Shown: positions 12,308 to 20,210 of the stretch, one piece after another
Position numbering within the stretch: the stretch's first letter is position 1
How the letters are laid out: each line of letters starts with the position of its first letter
From: a candidate division WWE3 bacterium UBA1397
Lineage (GTDB): Bacteria > Patescibacteriota > WWE3 > UBA101185 > UBA10185
Length of the DNA: 20,210 nt
Direction: 5' to 3'
Assembly (NCBI GenBank): GCA_002305205.1
Contig: DBQJ01000007.1
Span: 3,906-24,115 of the forward strand
Translations under genes and position numbers: made by a program
Notes under the pieces: generated by a model
Databases searched by the model: none
What the model saw: the letters and a program-made list of their open reading frames with translations, nothing else
What the model was told of the DNA's origin: nothing

Positions 12308-14149
12308 ATGTCATCGGTTTTAAAGCGTAGAAATAATAATAGAAAATCTCCGGTTGATTATAGGTTAAATATAATTCTTCTTTCTTTTCTTTTTCTTTTT
12401 ATACTAGTTGAAATAAGATTATTCAAGATACAGGTATTGTCCTACCGTGATTACAAAGATCAAGCAGAGAAGCAGTATGAGGACTATAGAGATATTCAGG
12501 CAAAAAGAGGAAGCATATTTACCAAAGAAGGATATATTTTGGCAGGTAACCAAACATATTATCTATTATATGCAGAACCTAAGAATATTATAGATAAGAA
12601 TTCTTTTTCACATAATTTATCATCTGTATTAGCTGAGCTGTCTCTGTTAAGAGAAAAATCAAGTCCTGAAGAAGAAGGAAGAAAAACATACGATGATTAT
12701 TATGTTTCATATTATGAAACTATATCCCAGGAAGTTAAGAAAGATTTGTATTGGATTCCTATTTGGCATCACCTCACACCCAATGAAAGAAAGATAATTG
12801 AGGAGAAGAGTATTTCATACATAGGTTTTGAGGAAGAACCTAAGCGTTATTATCCCGAAGGTACTTTAGCAGCCCATGTACTAGGTTTTGTCGGCAGTGA
12901 TGAGAAGGGTAATAAGGTTGGTTATTATGGGATAGAAGGCAGATTGAATGAAGATTTAAGCGGAAGAATGGGAAAAATAATAGAGGAAACGGATGCAGGC
13001 GGTACGCCTATTTTAATTGGAAAATATAAAAAAGTAGATCCTGTACAAGGTAGAGATTTATTTCTAACAATACAAAGGCCTATACAATACATAGCAGAAA
13101 AAATGATTAAAAAAGGAGTAGAGGAATATGATGCCGTTTCCGGAAGTATCATAGTTATGGATCCTTTTACTGGGGATATACTGGCTTTAGCTAACTTTCC
13201 CACTTATAATCCTGCTGATTTTTCCGCAAGTGAAACATCTTTAGGTACAGAATCCAGAAGGAAGTTATTTGAAAGAAAGAATTTGGCTATATCAAGAACA
13301 TACGAACCGGGTTCGGTTATTAAACCCCTTACTGTATCTGCAGCTATGGATTTAGGTCTAGTAACACCGGAAACTACGTATGAGGATAATGGACCTGCAG
13401 TATATTCCGGAAGAATTATAAATAATTGGAATTTTAAACATCTGGGAACGCTAAATATTGTTCAATTACTTCAAAAATCAAATAATATCGGAGCAGCGTG
13501 GGTAGGGCATTTGGTAGGATCTAAAAAATTACATGAATATTTTAGTAAATTTGGTATGGGAACAAAAACTAATGTTGAATTGGAAGGAGAGGATTCAGGA
13601 ATTCTTCCTAACTATAAAGATTGGGTAGATATAAATACAGCTACCATATCATTTGGGCAGGGTTTATCCGCAACTGCTCTGCAGGTATTGAACGCCTTTA
13701 ATGTTATTGCTAACGGAGGTTATTTGCTGGAACCGAAGATAATCGATAGGGTTGTAGACGGAGATAAAGTAATTGATATGCCAACAAAAAATATAAGAAG
13801 AGTAATATCAAAAGAGACTTCAGATACTATGGTCTGGGTATTAGAGAAAGCGGTTGAAGGGGGAGAGGGAAAGGCATTTTCATTAAAGGATTATAGAATA
13901 TCTGGAAAAACAGGTACGGCGGAAGTACCTGATGAGAAAGGCGGGTATTCTTCAACCAGAACTAATGCAACCTTTGCAGGTTTCATGACCGATACAAAGA
14001 AGTTTTCTATGATAGTTGTTTTACAAGAACCTAGAACCTCTACCTATGCATCTGAAACTGCAGTACCTTTGTGGATGGAAACAGCCACAGAATTATTAGA
14101 ATATTATGGTATTCCTCCCGATAAGGAAACAGTACAACTTGAGAATTAG
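12308..14149 (+). CDS. ftsI: Septal peptidoglycan transpeptidase FtsI / class B penicillin-binding protein
   Basis: The protein cross-links peptidoglycan peptides and is the target of beta-lactams. Of 613 residues, about 1-18 are cytoplasmic and basic, 19-38 form the transmembrane anchor, about 45-230 are the PBP dimerisation/pedestal domain (RGSIFTKEGYILAG; YYPEGTLAAHVLGFVG), and about 275-600 are the transpeptidase domain. All three active-site motifs are intact: SVIK with nucleophile S336 and K339, SNN at 391-393, and KTG at 524-526. There is no PASTA domain. Its place after mraZ, rsmH and ftsL points to the division-specific enzyme rather than an elongation PBP2. The stop codon overlaps the convergent LCP gene by 4 bp. 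A functional transpeptidase means this cell makes or remodels peptidoglycan. Confidence 0.95.
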   Translation: MSSVLKRRNNNRKSPVDYRLNIILLSFLFLFILVEIRLFKIQVLSYRDYKDQAEKQYEDYRDIQAKRGSIFTKEGYILAGNQTYYLLYAEPKNIIDKNSFSHNLSSVLAELSLLREKSSPEEEGRKTYDDYYVSYYETISQEVKKDLYWIPIWHHLTPNERKIIEEKSISYIGFEEEPKRYYPEGTLAAHVLGFVGSDEKGNKVGYYGIEGRLNEDLSGRMGKIIEETDAGGTPILIGKYKKVDPVQGRDLFLTIQRPIQYIAEKMIKKGVEEYDAVSGSIIVMDPFTGDILALANFPTYNPADFSASETSLGTESRRKLFERKNLAISRTYEPGSVIKPLTVSAAMDLGLVTPETTYEDNGPAVYSGRIINNWNFKHLGTLNIVQLLQKSNNIGAAWVGHLVGSKKLHEYFSKFGMGTKTNVELEGEDSGILPNYKDWVDINTATISFGQGLSATALQVLNAFNVIANGGYLLEPKIIDRVVDGDKVIDMPTKNIRRVISKETSDTMVWVLEKAVEGGEGKAFSLKDYRISGKTGTAEVPDEKGGYSSTRTNATFAGFMTDTKKFSMIVVLQEPRTSTYASETAVPLWMETATELLEYYGIPPDKETVQLEN

Positions 14150-15201
14150 TTTTTTATCTCATCGGATATTGTAATTTCTTTATTTTCAATCGGTTCTTCT
14201 TCAGTAAATGTACCCTGGAGTTTATTGTATATATCGTTGTGAAGTTTTTCATAACTATCTCCTATTGGAACAAAAACCCAGGCATGGTATGAACTTTGAG
14301 GGTACATACCCGGATGATAAACATACTCACCATCTACCACAAAAGATTCAATTGCATATTTATCCTTATCTTTATAAAAATCCCAAAGATAGTAAAAATC
14401 ATCAATAGATAGATTAGTTTCCATATGCTGAGTAATCATTTCATAGAATACAGGTATATCCATAGGCCAGAATATTGATTCAGGCTGACTTATTGCATCT
14501 ACTAATCCTTGGAGAATAAGATGCTGTCTTCTAGCCCTCATCAAATCACTTCCTTCCCCATTATTTCCTTTCCTTGATCTGGCATAGGTTAGAGCTCTTT
14601 CTCCGGACATCATTTCAGAACCGGAAGTAAAATTAACCATAATCTGTCCCGAATCTTGAGAATTGGGGAATTCATAATCAGTAAATGAATTCTTTACTTC
14701 AACGGGAACACCCCCGCATGAATTTATCAGCCAGACAAAGGCATCAAAATCCGCCATAACATACCCATCTACCATTTGCCCCGTAATTTTTTCAAAAGCA
14801 TTTTTGAGAGTTTCCCATCCATAAACTATATATAATGCATTAATCTTATTGTTATTTACCCATAAATCCCTGGGTACTGATGTAAGAAGGACCTTATTTG
14901 TTACTGGGTTTACCGACAATAAAACCATAACATCTGTATTAAATCCTCTCTGCCCTCTCAGCCTTCTTCCGGAACTAGTATCAGATCCTATAAGAAGAAT
15001 ATTTAAGTTATCTCTATCCTTAAATATCGATTTATCTTTAAGGGATTTTACCTGATCTTTATTACCGGACGGATTAACACCTATGGGATTTAGGGTGGGG
15101 GCGCTGTTTGATATTAGACTCATCTGTTTGTTCACATACGTTGATAACAGGATTAATAACAGGCCGAGGAAAAATACAGTTAGTGCAATTTTCTTTAACA
15201 T
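14146..15201 (-). CDS. LytR-CpsA-Psr (LCP) family cell-wall glycopolymer ligase
   Basis: LCP proteins move polymers from undecaprenyl pyrophosphate onto peptidoglycan. The 351-residue product has an N-terminal signal anchor (about 5-23), a linker, and an LCP domain at about 64-235. Family motifs are present: NILLIGSDT; RGFNTDVMVLLSVNP with R85 and D90; SVPRDLWV with R111/D112, the pyrophosphate-binding pair; and YARSR (R198, R200) followed by RARRQ (212-216). A Glu-rich C-terminal tail follows a ~100-residue extension of unknown role. It opposes ftsI with a 4-bp 3' overlap and diverges from the response regulator gene. A likely job is to anchor a glycan such as the one encoded at 1-8426 to the wall, but that link is inference. 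Confidence 0.93.
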   Translation of the reverse strand: MLKKIALTVFFLGLLLILLSTYVNKQMSLISNSAPTLNPIGVNPSGNKDQVKSLKDKSIFKDRDNLNILLIGSDTSSGRRLRGQRGFNTDVMVLLSVNPVTNKVLLTSVPRDLWVNNNKINALYIVYGWETLKNAFEKITGQMVDGYVMADFDAFVWLINSCGGVPVEVKNSFTDYEFPNSQDSGQIMVNFTSGSEMMSGERALTYARSRKGNNGEGSDLMRARRQHLILQGLVDAISQPESIFWPMDIPVFYEMITQHMETNLSIDDFYYLWDFYKDKDKYAIESFVVDGEYVYHPGMYPQSSYHAWVFVPIGDSYEKLHNDIYNKLQGTFTEEEPIENKEITISDEIKN

Positions 15202-15209
15202 CTGTAAAG

Positions 15210-15237
15210 GATATATACCTTTGTATATTTAAGTCAA
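15210..15237 (-). promoter_or_regulatory. Candidate promoter of the LCP gene
   Basis: On the minus strand TTGACT (15237-15232; 5/6) and TATATC (15215-15210) are 16 bases apart. Eight bases separate the -10 from the ATG at 15201, so the RNA would carry at most a base or two of leader. Confidence 0.45.
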
Positions 15238-15300
15238 TATTTACTAAACATATATATTAAGAAAAAGGGCTTGAACCGATCTTTTTGTTTAGGTAATATT
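15236..15300. repeat. 15-bp imperfect inverted repeat spanning the divergent LCP/response-regulator promoters
   Basis: AATATTTACTAAACA (15236-15250) is matched at 13 of 15 positions by the reverse complement of TGTTTAGGTAATATT (15286-15300), with 35 bases between the arms. One arm touches the LCP -35 and the other contains the response regulator -10. A nested AAAAAG/CTTTTT pair (15262-15267, 15281-15286) shares the same general symmetry. Two operator half-sites of one regulator is a plausible reading; AT-rich chance similarity is the alternative. Confidence 0.4.
15271..15299 (+). promoter_or_regulatory. Candidate leaderless promoter of the response regulator gene
   Basis: TTGAAC (15271-15276) and TAATAT (15294-15299) are separated by exactly 17 bases. 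Six bases follow before the ATG at 15306, putting +1 on the start codon. The -10 is only a 4/6 match. Confidence 0.45.
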
Positions 15301-15305
15301 TACTT

Positions 15306-15707
15306 ATGCCAAAGAAGATACTATTTGTTGAAGATGATGACAATTTTTACAACGTCTTCTCAGTACCACTTAAGATGAAGGGATATGACGTTGTACATGT
15401 AGCAGATGGCTCTGCAGCAATGGAAAAGGTTATATCAGAGAAACCAGATCTTGTTCTTTTGGATATCATACTTCCCGGTACAAGCGGTTTGGATATTCTT
15501 AAGGAAATAAAAGAGAATCAGGATACAAAAAATACTAAGGTTGTAATGCTTACTAACTTTGGAAATGATGAAAATATCAATAAAGCTATGGAGTACGGAG
15601 CTGATGACTACTTGATGAAATATAATGTTGTTCCTTCGGAATTACCGGAAAAGATAGGCATCTATCTTGGAGATACTTCAGGTTCCGGGGTTAAAGTAAC
15701 TGAATAA
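15306..15707 (+). CDS. Single-domain (CheY-like) response regulator
   Basis: This is a receiver domain of 133 residues with every phosphorylation-site residue in place: acidic pocket E9/D10/D11, phospho-acceptor D53 in LLDIILPG, T83 in VMLTNFG, and K105 in DDYLMKYN. After the last helix only a short tail (DTSGSGVKVTE) remains, so it has no DNA-binding or enzymatic output domain. It must act through protein contacts, as a phosphorelay intermediate, or by direct binding of an unlinked partner. The next gene, 21 bases downstream, is a histidine kinase, the obvious partner. It diverges from the LCP gene across 104 bases with shared symmetric DNA, which hints at linked control of envelope genes. 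Confidence 0.9.
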   Translation: MPKKILFVEDDDNFYNVFSVPLKMKGYDVVHVADGSAAMEKVISEKPDLVLLDIILPGTSGLDILKEIKENQDTKNTKVVMLTNFGNDENINKAMEYGADDYLMKYNVVPSELPEKIGIYLGDTSGSGVKVTE

Positions 15708-15728
15708 AAAAATGAAAAGCTGCCCTTT

Positions 15729-16544
15729 ATGGAAACATATATACTTACAATAATTCTTGCTGAGACACTGATTCTTTTCATTATAACTCTAGTATTATTT
15801 TATAGTTTGCATAAAATATCCCAGCTTAAAAAGCATGAGGAGGGGCTTATTGAAGAAAAAAATAAACAAAAGGATTTTGTTCCGATGTTAGTCCATGAAC
15901 TCAGAGCTCCTCTTTCAGTAATACACGGTGCTTCTGATTTATTGCTGAAGGAGGTTAGAAATCTTACTGCAGAGCAAATTGAAACGCTCCTATCTCAGAT
16001 AAGAGCATCTTCATCAAGTATGTTAAAAATGGTAGGGGACATTTTGGACGTATCTAAGATGGATATTGGTAAATTTGAGGTGAATATAACATATTCAAAT
16101 ATAAATAATGTACTTCAAGAAGAGTGTGGTTATTTCCAATCTTTGGCTAAGATAAAAGGCATATCTTTAGATTTACAAGTAGACAATAACATAAGTAATT
16201 CAAGTTTTGATCCTGAGAGGATAAAACAAGTATTAAATAATCTTTTATCCAATGCTTTAAAATTTACTCCTGAAGGAGGGAGGATTCTAGTTCTATCCAA
16301 GAGAATTGGACAGGAAATACATATTGAGGTTGTTGATAGCGGCAATGGGGTTCCGAATAGTGAAAAGAATCTTCTTTTTCAGAAATTCTCCCAAATAAAG
16401 GGAAATAATCACAGCAAGGAGAGGGGGACGGGCTTAGGGCTGTATATTTCCAAAGGAATAATTGAAGCGCACGGAGGACATATTTGGGTGGAAGACAATA
16501 AACCAAACGGAGCTAAGTTTGTATTTACCCTTCCACTACTCTAG
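15729..16544 (+). CDS. Membrane-anchored sensor histidine kinase
   Basis: The kinase autophosphorylates and passes phosphate to a receiver, most likely the gene just upstream. Of 271 residues, about 4-27 form one transmembrane helix, leaving almost nothing outside. A short coiled linker (28-48) leads to a HisKA dimerisation domain with H56 in LVHELRAPLSVIHG, then a complete ATPase domain: N box N175 (NNLLSNALKFTPEGG), D203 and GNG in VVDSGNGVPN, the F box (LFQKFSQI), and the G2 loop GTGLGLYISKGIIEAHGG (233-250). There is no PAS, HAMP or extracellular sensor domain, so the stimulus may be sensed in the membrane or by a partner protein. No clear Shine-Dalgarno precedes the ATG. Confidence 0.93.
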   Translation: METYILTIILAETLILFIITLVLFYSLHKISQLKKHEEGLIEEKNKQKDFVPMLVHELRAPLSVIHGASDLLLKEVRNLTAEQIETLLSQIRASSSSMLKMVGDILDVSKMDIGKFEVNITYSNINNVLQEECGYFQSLAKIKGISLDLQVDNNISNSSFDPERIKQVLNNLLSNALKFTPEGGRILVLSKRIGQEIHIEVVDSGNGVPNSEKNLLFQKFSQIKGNNHSKERGTGLGLYISKGIIEAHGGHIWVEDNKPNGAKFVFTLPLL

Positions 16545-16579
16545 ATTTATTATTTACGTAGAAAGTAAGTCTATTTGGT

Positions 16580-18010
16580 ATGAATATTAAAATATCAAAA
16601 AAAATATTTAGGGATTACGATATCAGAGGAGTATATCCCGATGATATGAATGAGGATATCGCTTATTTGATCGGTAAAGCATTGGGAACTGATTTATTTT
16701 CTAAAAATATTACTAATATTGTTTTAGGAAGAGATGATAGGGAAAGCTCACCATCCCTTGCTAAGAATATAATTAAGGGAATTTTGGAAGCAGGGTGCAA
16801 TGTTACATATATTGATATTACATTAACTCCCATAATCCATTACCTCACATGTGCATTTAATTTTGATGCCGGGGTGATGGTAACAGCAAGCCATAACCCC
16901 AAGGAGTTTAACGGCATCAGAATTGATTTAAAGAACGCTGTTTCATATTACGGAGAAGATCTACAGAGACTTTATACAATAATTGAATCAGGTAAATATT
17001 CTCAAGGTATGGGTATTTATCGAGAAGAACCATTGTCTTTAAAATACACAGAATTTATAAAAGAAAATTTTTTCTTAAGAAGAAAAATGAAAGTAATTAT
17101 CGACTGCGGGAGCGGGGCTTCAAGTTTCCTAGCTCCTAAGATATTTAAAGAACTGGGTATGGACATAGAACCTGTATATTGTTCATATGATTCTAATTTC
17201 CCCCACGGTGTTCCTGATCCTGAGAATAATATATTTCTGGAGGAATTAAAAAATCATGTAATTAAACACAAAGGAGATATCGGTATTGGTTTTGATACCG
17301 ATGGAGATAGATTCGGAATTGTTGATGAGAAAGGTAATTCATACTCAAATGATTATGTATTAATGTTATTCTCAAAGTACGTATTATTAAAAAATCCGGG
17401 AGCAACAGTAGTATATGATGTTAAATGCTCCCAGCTGTTGGAAGAAGTAATACCTAACTTTAACGGAGTTCCAAAGATGATAAGAACGGGACACCCATAT
17501 TTATTCAAAGAAACGTCGGAAGGTAAGGCAATACTTGGAGCTGAATATTCAGGGCATATGTTTTTTGCAGATAAATACTACGGATATGATGACGGAATAT
17601 ATTCTTCGTGCAGAGTTCTTGAATTAATGGATAATACAGGTCTTCCATTATCTAAACTAATGGATGAATTTCCACGAAGGGAAGCAACATCTGAGATAAA
17701 ACTGCCTTGTTCTGATGAGAATAAGTTCAGAGTGATAGATAAACTTAAAAAAATACTGAAAACGAATATTAAAGAAGATAGGCTGACATTTATAGACGGA
17801 GTAAGAGTTAAATTATCATCAACAGGGTGGTTTTTAATCAGAGCTTCAAATACTTCTCCTTATATAAGTGTAAGGGCAGAGGGGAGGGATAAGAAAGAGC
17901 TAAATTTCATTCTGAAACAAGTAAAGATTTACCTCTCAGGATATGATGAGATAGAGTTAGGCAATCTACAAGCTTTATTGATCGATTCAGTAAAGTGGGA
18001 TACTATTTAA
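16580..18010 (+). CDS. Phosphomannomutase/phosphoglucomutase (alpha-D-phosphohexomutase)
   Basis: The enzyme interconverts hexose 6-phosphate and 1-phosphate, supplying mannose-1-P or glucose-1-P for nucleotide sugars. The 476-residue protein shows the four-domain plan: IFRDYDIRGVYP near the start; the phosphoserine loop VTASHNPKEFNG with S104; the Mg loop FDTDGDRFG with D239, D241 and D243; the sugar-specificity loop GAEYSGHMFF; and the C-terminal phosphate site RASNTSPYISVRAEG. The two-substrate (AlgC/ManB-like) type is likely, but one substrate cannot be preferred from sequence alone. It follows the histidine kinase by 35 bases and precedes PEP synthase by 2 bases, suggesting one transcript for gluconeogenic and sugar-activation steps that feed the glycan genes of this window. 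Confidence 0.93.
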   Translation: MNIKISKKIFRDYDIRGVYPDDMNEDIAYLIGKALGTDLFSKNITNIVLGRDDRESSPSLAKNIIKGILEAGCNVTYIDITLTPIIHYLTCAFNFDAGVMVTASHNPKEFNGIRIDLKNAVSYYGEDLQRLYTIIESGKYSQGMGIYREEPLSLKYTEFIKENFFLRRKMKVIIDCGSGASSFLAPKIFKELGMDIEPVYCSYDSNFPHGVPDPENNIFLEELKNHVIKHKGDIGIGFDTDGDRFGIVDEKGNSYSNDYVLMLFSKYVLLKNPGATVVYDVKCSQLLEEVIPNFNGVPKMIRTGHPYLFKETSEGKAILGAEYSGHMFFADKYYGYDDGIYSSCRVLELMDNTGLPLSKLMDEFPRREATSEIKLPCSDENKFRVIDKLKKILKTNIKEDRLTFIDGVRVKLSSTGWFLIRASNTSPYISVRAEGRDKKELNFILKQVKIYLSGYDEIELGNLQALLIDSVKWDTI

Positions 18011-18012
18011 AA

Positions 18013-20210
18013 ATGAATATAAAAACACAATCTATATTATGGTTTAAAGATGTTGGTAAGGAAGATATTCCTTATGTCGGGGGAAAGGGAGCGAATCTGG
18101 GAGAGATGATCAACTCCAAGATACCTGTTCCCGATGGTTTTATTGTTACTTCTAAGGCATATTTTGATTTTGTTAAAGGAACATCCCTTAAAGATAAGAT
18201 AATGACCGAGTTATCGGGATTGGACATAAATGATTCGGAAAAACTTCAGGATTCTTCAAAAAAAATCATGACAGCTATTTTAGGTGCCGAAATGCCGGAT
18301 AGTTTAAAACAGGAAATAAAGGATTATTACCATAAACTATGTGGTGAAACAGACAAGAGAGTGGCTGTAAGATCATCAGCTACCGCTGAAGATTTACCTG
18401 ATGCTTCATTTGCCGGTCAACAGGAAACATACCTTAATATTGAAGGATGGAAAGATGTAGCTGAGAATGTACAGAAGTGCTGGGCGTCTCTTTTTGGTGC
18501 GAGGGCGATATTTTATCGACAAACAAATAATTTTTCTCATTTCAAAGTAGGTATTGCTGTTCCAGTACAATTAATGGTTCAATCTGATATTTCCGGAATT
18601 ATGTTTACTGTAAATCCTTTAACTAACGATAGGGACGAGGTATCTATTGAAGCAGCTTATGGGTTAGGCCAGCCGGTTGTATCCGGGGAACTAACCCCCG
18701 ATCAGTATATTGTAAATAAAAAGACCGGAAAGATTGTATCCCGATATATTGCCAAACAAACTTGGCAGTATACAATCACCGGAAATACACCGGTTTCTAA
18801 GGAATACCAACATTTACAAAAAATGTCTAACAAGAAGATTGTGGAACTAGCTGAAATTGGAATGAGGATAGAGAAACATTATGGAAAACCTCAGGATATT
18901 GAATGGGGAATTGAAGATGATGTTATATATATTGTGCAGTCAAGACCTGTTACTACTCTGAATAATAAGAATGAAACTGTATTAAACATTGACGATACTA
19001 AGAAAGGGAAGATTCTACTGGAAGGTTTAGCAGCTTCTCCCGGAGTGGGTGTTGGTTCAGTACAGATAATAAAGAATGCGGAAGAGATTTCTAAGGTAAA
19101 AGATGGAGATATCCTAGTTGCTGAGATGACTAATCCTGACTATGTCCCCGCTATGAAAAGGGCAAATGCAATAGTTACTGATTTAGGGGGCAGAACCAGT
19201 CATGCGGCTATTGTAAGCAGGGAGTTGGGTATACCTGCAGTAGTTGGCACTAAAGATGCTACAAGAATATTAACCAAAGGTGAGTTTATTACCGTTGATG
19301 GAGCAGAAGGTAGAATATATGAAGGGGACGTGTCTATTAAGGGCGAGGATAAGAATAAGATAAAAATAGATGTAGATCTTTCTAAGATAAAAACAGCAAT
19401 AAAAGTGTATGTAAATCTGGCTGAACCAGAACTGGCTGAAGATATGGCTAAAAGAAATGTTGATGGTGTAGGTCTTCTCAGAGCCGAGTTTATTATTGCT
19501 AACATTGGAACACATCCGTTGGTGTTTGTTAAAGAAAAAAGAGAAAAGGATTTTATCAATCAATTGGCCGATGGTTTGGAAAAATTTGCTCGTGCTTTTT
19601 ATCCAAGACCTGTTATTTACCGTTTTAATGATTTCAAGTCAAATGAATATGCAAATCTTAAGGGAGGTAAAGAATTCGAAAAAGAGGAACCGAACCCAAT
19701 GATAGGTTATAGAGGTGTATCAAGATATCTCAAAGAACCTGAAGTATTTGAAATGGAACTGGAAGCAATAAAGATAGTTAGAAACAAGAAGGGTTTAAAG
19801 AATTTATGGGTAATGATGCCTTTTGTCAGAACAATTGATCAGTTAAGAGAGGTAAAGAAGCTTCTTTCTGCATCAGGTTTAAGAAGAAGCGGATTGTTTA
19901 AATTCTGGATGATGGCTGAAATTCCTTCAAACGTTATCATGCTCGATGAATTTATAGATGAAGGAATCGACGGCATATCCATTGGTACAAATGATTTAAC
20001 TATGTTGACTCTTGGTGTTGATAGAGACAACGAAAAAGTTGCAGATGCTTATTCGGAAATGGATCCTGCAGTATTATGGTGTTTGGAGAAATTAGTTACT
20101 ACATGTAAGAAGAGAAAGATCACATGTTCTGTATGCGGACAGGCGCCTTCAGTATTTCCTGAATTAGTTGAAAAACTTGCTGAATGGGGAGTTACATCAG
20201 TATCGGTAAG
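18013..20210 (+). CDS. ppsA: Phosphoenolpyruvate synthase, 3'-truncated by the window edge
   Basis: PEP synthase converts pyruvate, ATP and water to PEP, AMP and phosphate, the entry to gluconeogenesis. The frame is open from the ATG at 18013 to the last base, giving 732 complete codons; most homologues have about 750-800, so only a short end is missing. The N-terminal ATP-binding domain (1-~320) has VGGKGANLGEM and RVAVRSSATAEDLPDASFAGQ. The swivelling phosphohistidine domain has GGRTSHAAIVSREL with H397. The C-terminal TIM barrel has GLLRAEF, NPMIGYRG, WMMAEIPSN, SIGTNDLTMLTLGVDRD and the catalytic cysteine C708 in VCGQAP. TSHA, with Ser before the histidine, is a common variant. It is two bases downstream of the phosphohexomutase gene and has no visible Shine-Dalgarno. 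Confidence 0.95.
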   Translation, partial: MNIKTQSILWFKDVGKEDIPYVGGKGANLGEMINSKIPVPDGFIVTSKAYFDFVKGTSLKDKIMTELSGLDINDSEKLQDSSKKIMTAILGAEMPDSLKQEIKDYYHKLCGETDKRVAVRSSATAEDLPDASFAGQQETYLNIEGWKDVAENVQKCWASLFGARAIFYRQTNNFSHFKVGIAVPVQLMVQSDISGIMFTVNPLTNDRDEVSIEAAYGLGQPVVSGELTPDQYIVNKKTGKIVSRYIAKQTWQYTITGNTPVSKEYQHLQKMSNKKIVELAEIGMRIEKHYGKPQDIEWGIEDDVIYIVQSRPVTTLNNKNETVLNIDDTKKGKILLEGLAASPGVGVGSVQIIKNAEEISKVKDGDILVAEMTNPDYVPAMKRANAIVTDLGGRTSHAAIVSRELGIPAVVGTKDATRILTKGEFITVDGAEGRIYEGDVSIKGEDKNKIKIDVDLSKIKTAIKVYVNLAEPELAEDMAKRNVDGVGLLRAEFIIANIGTHPLVFVKEKREKDFINQLADGLEKFARAFYPRPVIYRFNDFKSNEYANLKGGKEFEKEEPNPMIGYRGVSRYLKEPEVFEMELEAIKIVRNKKGLKNLWVMMPFVRTIDQLREVKKLLSASGLRRSGLFKFWMMAEIPSNVIMLDEFIDEGIDGISIGTNDLTMLTLGVDRDNEKVADAYSEMDPAVLWCLEKLVTTCKKRKITCSVCGQAPSVFPELVEKLAEWGVTSVSV

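Noticed and set aside
19200..19563. Minus-strand open frames of about 100-120 codons opposite ppsA
   Set aside because: The plus strand encodes continuous, highly conserved PEP synthase including the phosphohistidine domain; the antisense frames are composition shadows.
1..20210. Defence island, CRISPR array, prophage, transposon or tRNA
   Set aside because: No repeat-spacer pattern, transposase, integrase, nuclease-type defence gene or tRNA-like cloverleaf was seen; the window is housekeeping and envelope genes.

Overview
The window looks like chromosomal DNA from a Patescibacteria/CPR-type bacterium (ultra-small, AT-rich). I judge this from the low GC (roughly a third, estimated by eye), extreme gene packing, short versions of core proteins, a DUF4012 membrane protein beside a phosphoglycosyl transferase, and an RsmH/FtsI/LytR-CpsA-Psr envelope set. 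The lineage is an inference; no rRNA or other taxonomic marker is present. The genetic code looks standard: long genes contain no in-frame TGA, and TGA ends two genes at 1042-1059.

Region 1 (1-8426) is a surface-glycan locus. It holds the 3' part of an ArnT/PMT-like GT39 glycosyltransferase, a Wzx-like flippase on the minus strand, three GT4 glycosyltransferases on alternating strands, a PglC/WcaJ-type phosphoglycosyl transferase, and a large DUF4012 protein. These could make a lipid-linked glycan, flip it, and modify or export it outside.

Region 2 (8427-10522) holds recO, preceded by a strong GC-rich hairpin, and a eukaryote-like homodimeric glycyl-tRNA synthetase gene. Region 3 (10523-15201) is a compact division operon, mraZ-rsmH-ftsL-ftsI, convergent with an LCP (cell-wall polymer ligase) gene. 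The mraZ promoter carries five helically phased TGG boxes that look like a MraZ autoregulatory operator. Region 4 (15202-16544) is a single-domain response regulator followed by a membrane histidine kinase. Region 5 (16580-20210) is a phosphomannomutase/phosphoglucomutase, which feeds sugar-1-phosphates to glycan synthesis, and an almost complete PEP synthase running off the right edge.

Two structural themes recur. All three convergent gene pairs overlap at their 3' ends (18, 8 and 4 bp). Several first-of-transcript genes have a -10-like hexamer ending 6-8 bases before the start codon, which suggests leaderless mRNAs, whereas the operon-internal DUF4012 gene has a good Shine-Dalgarno. No tRNA, rRNA, CRISPR, insertion sequence, phage or defence gene was seen. 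The most interesting non-coding signals are the MraZ box array and the symmetric elements in the divergent promoter regions.
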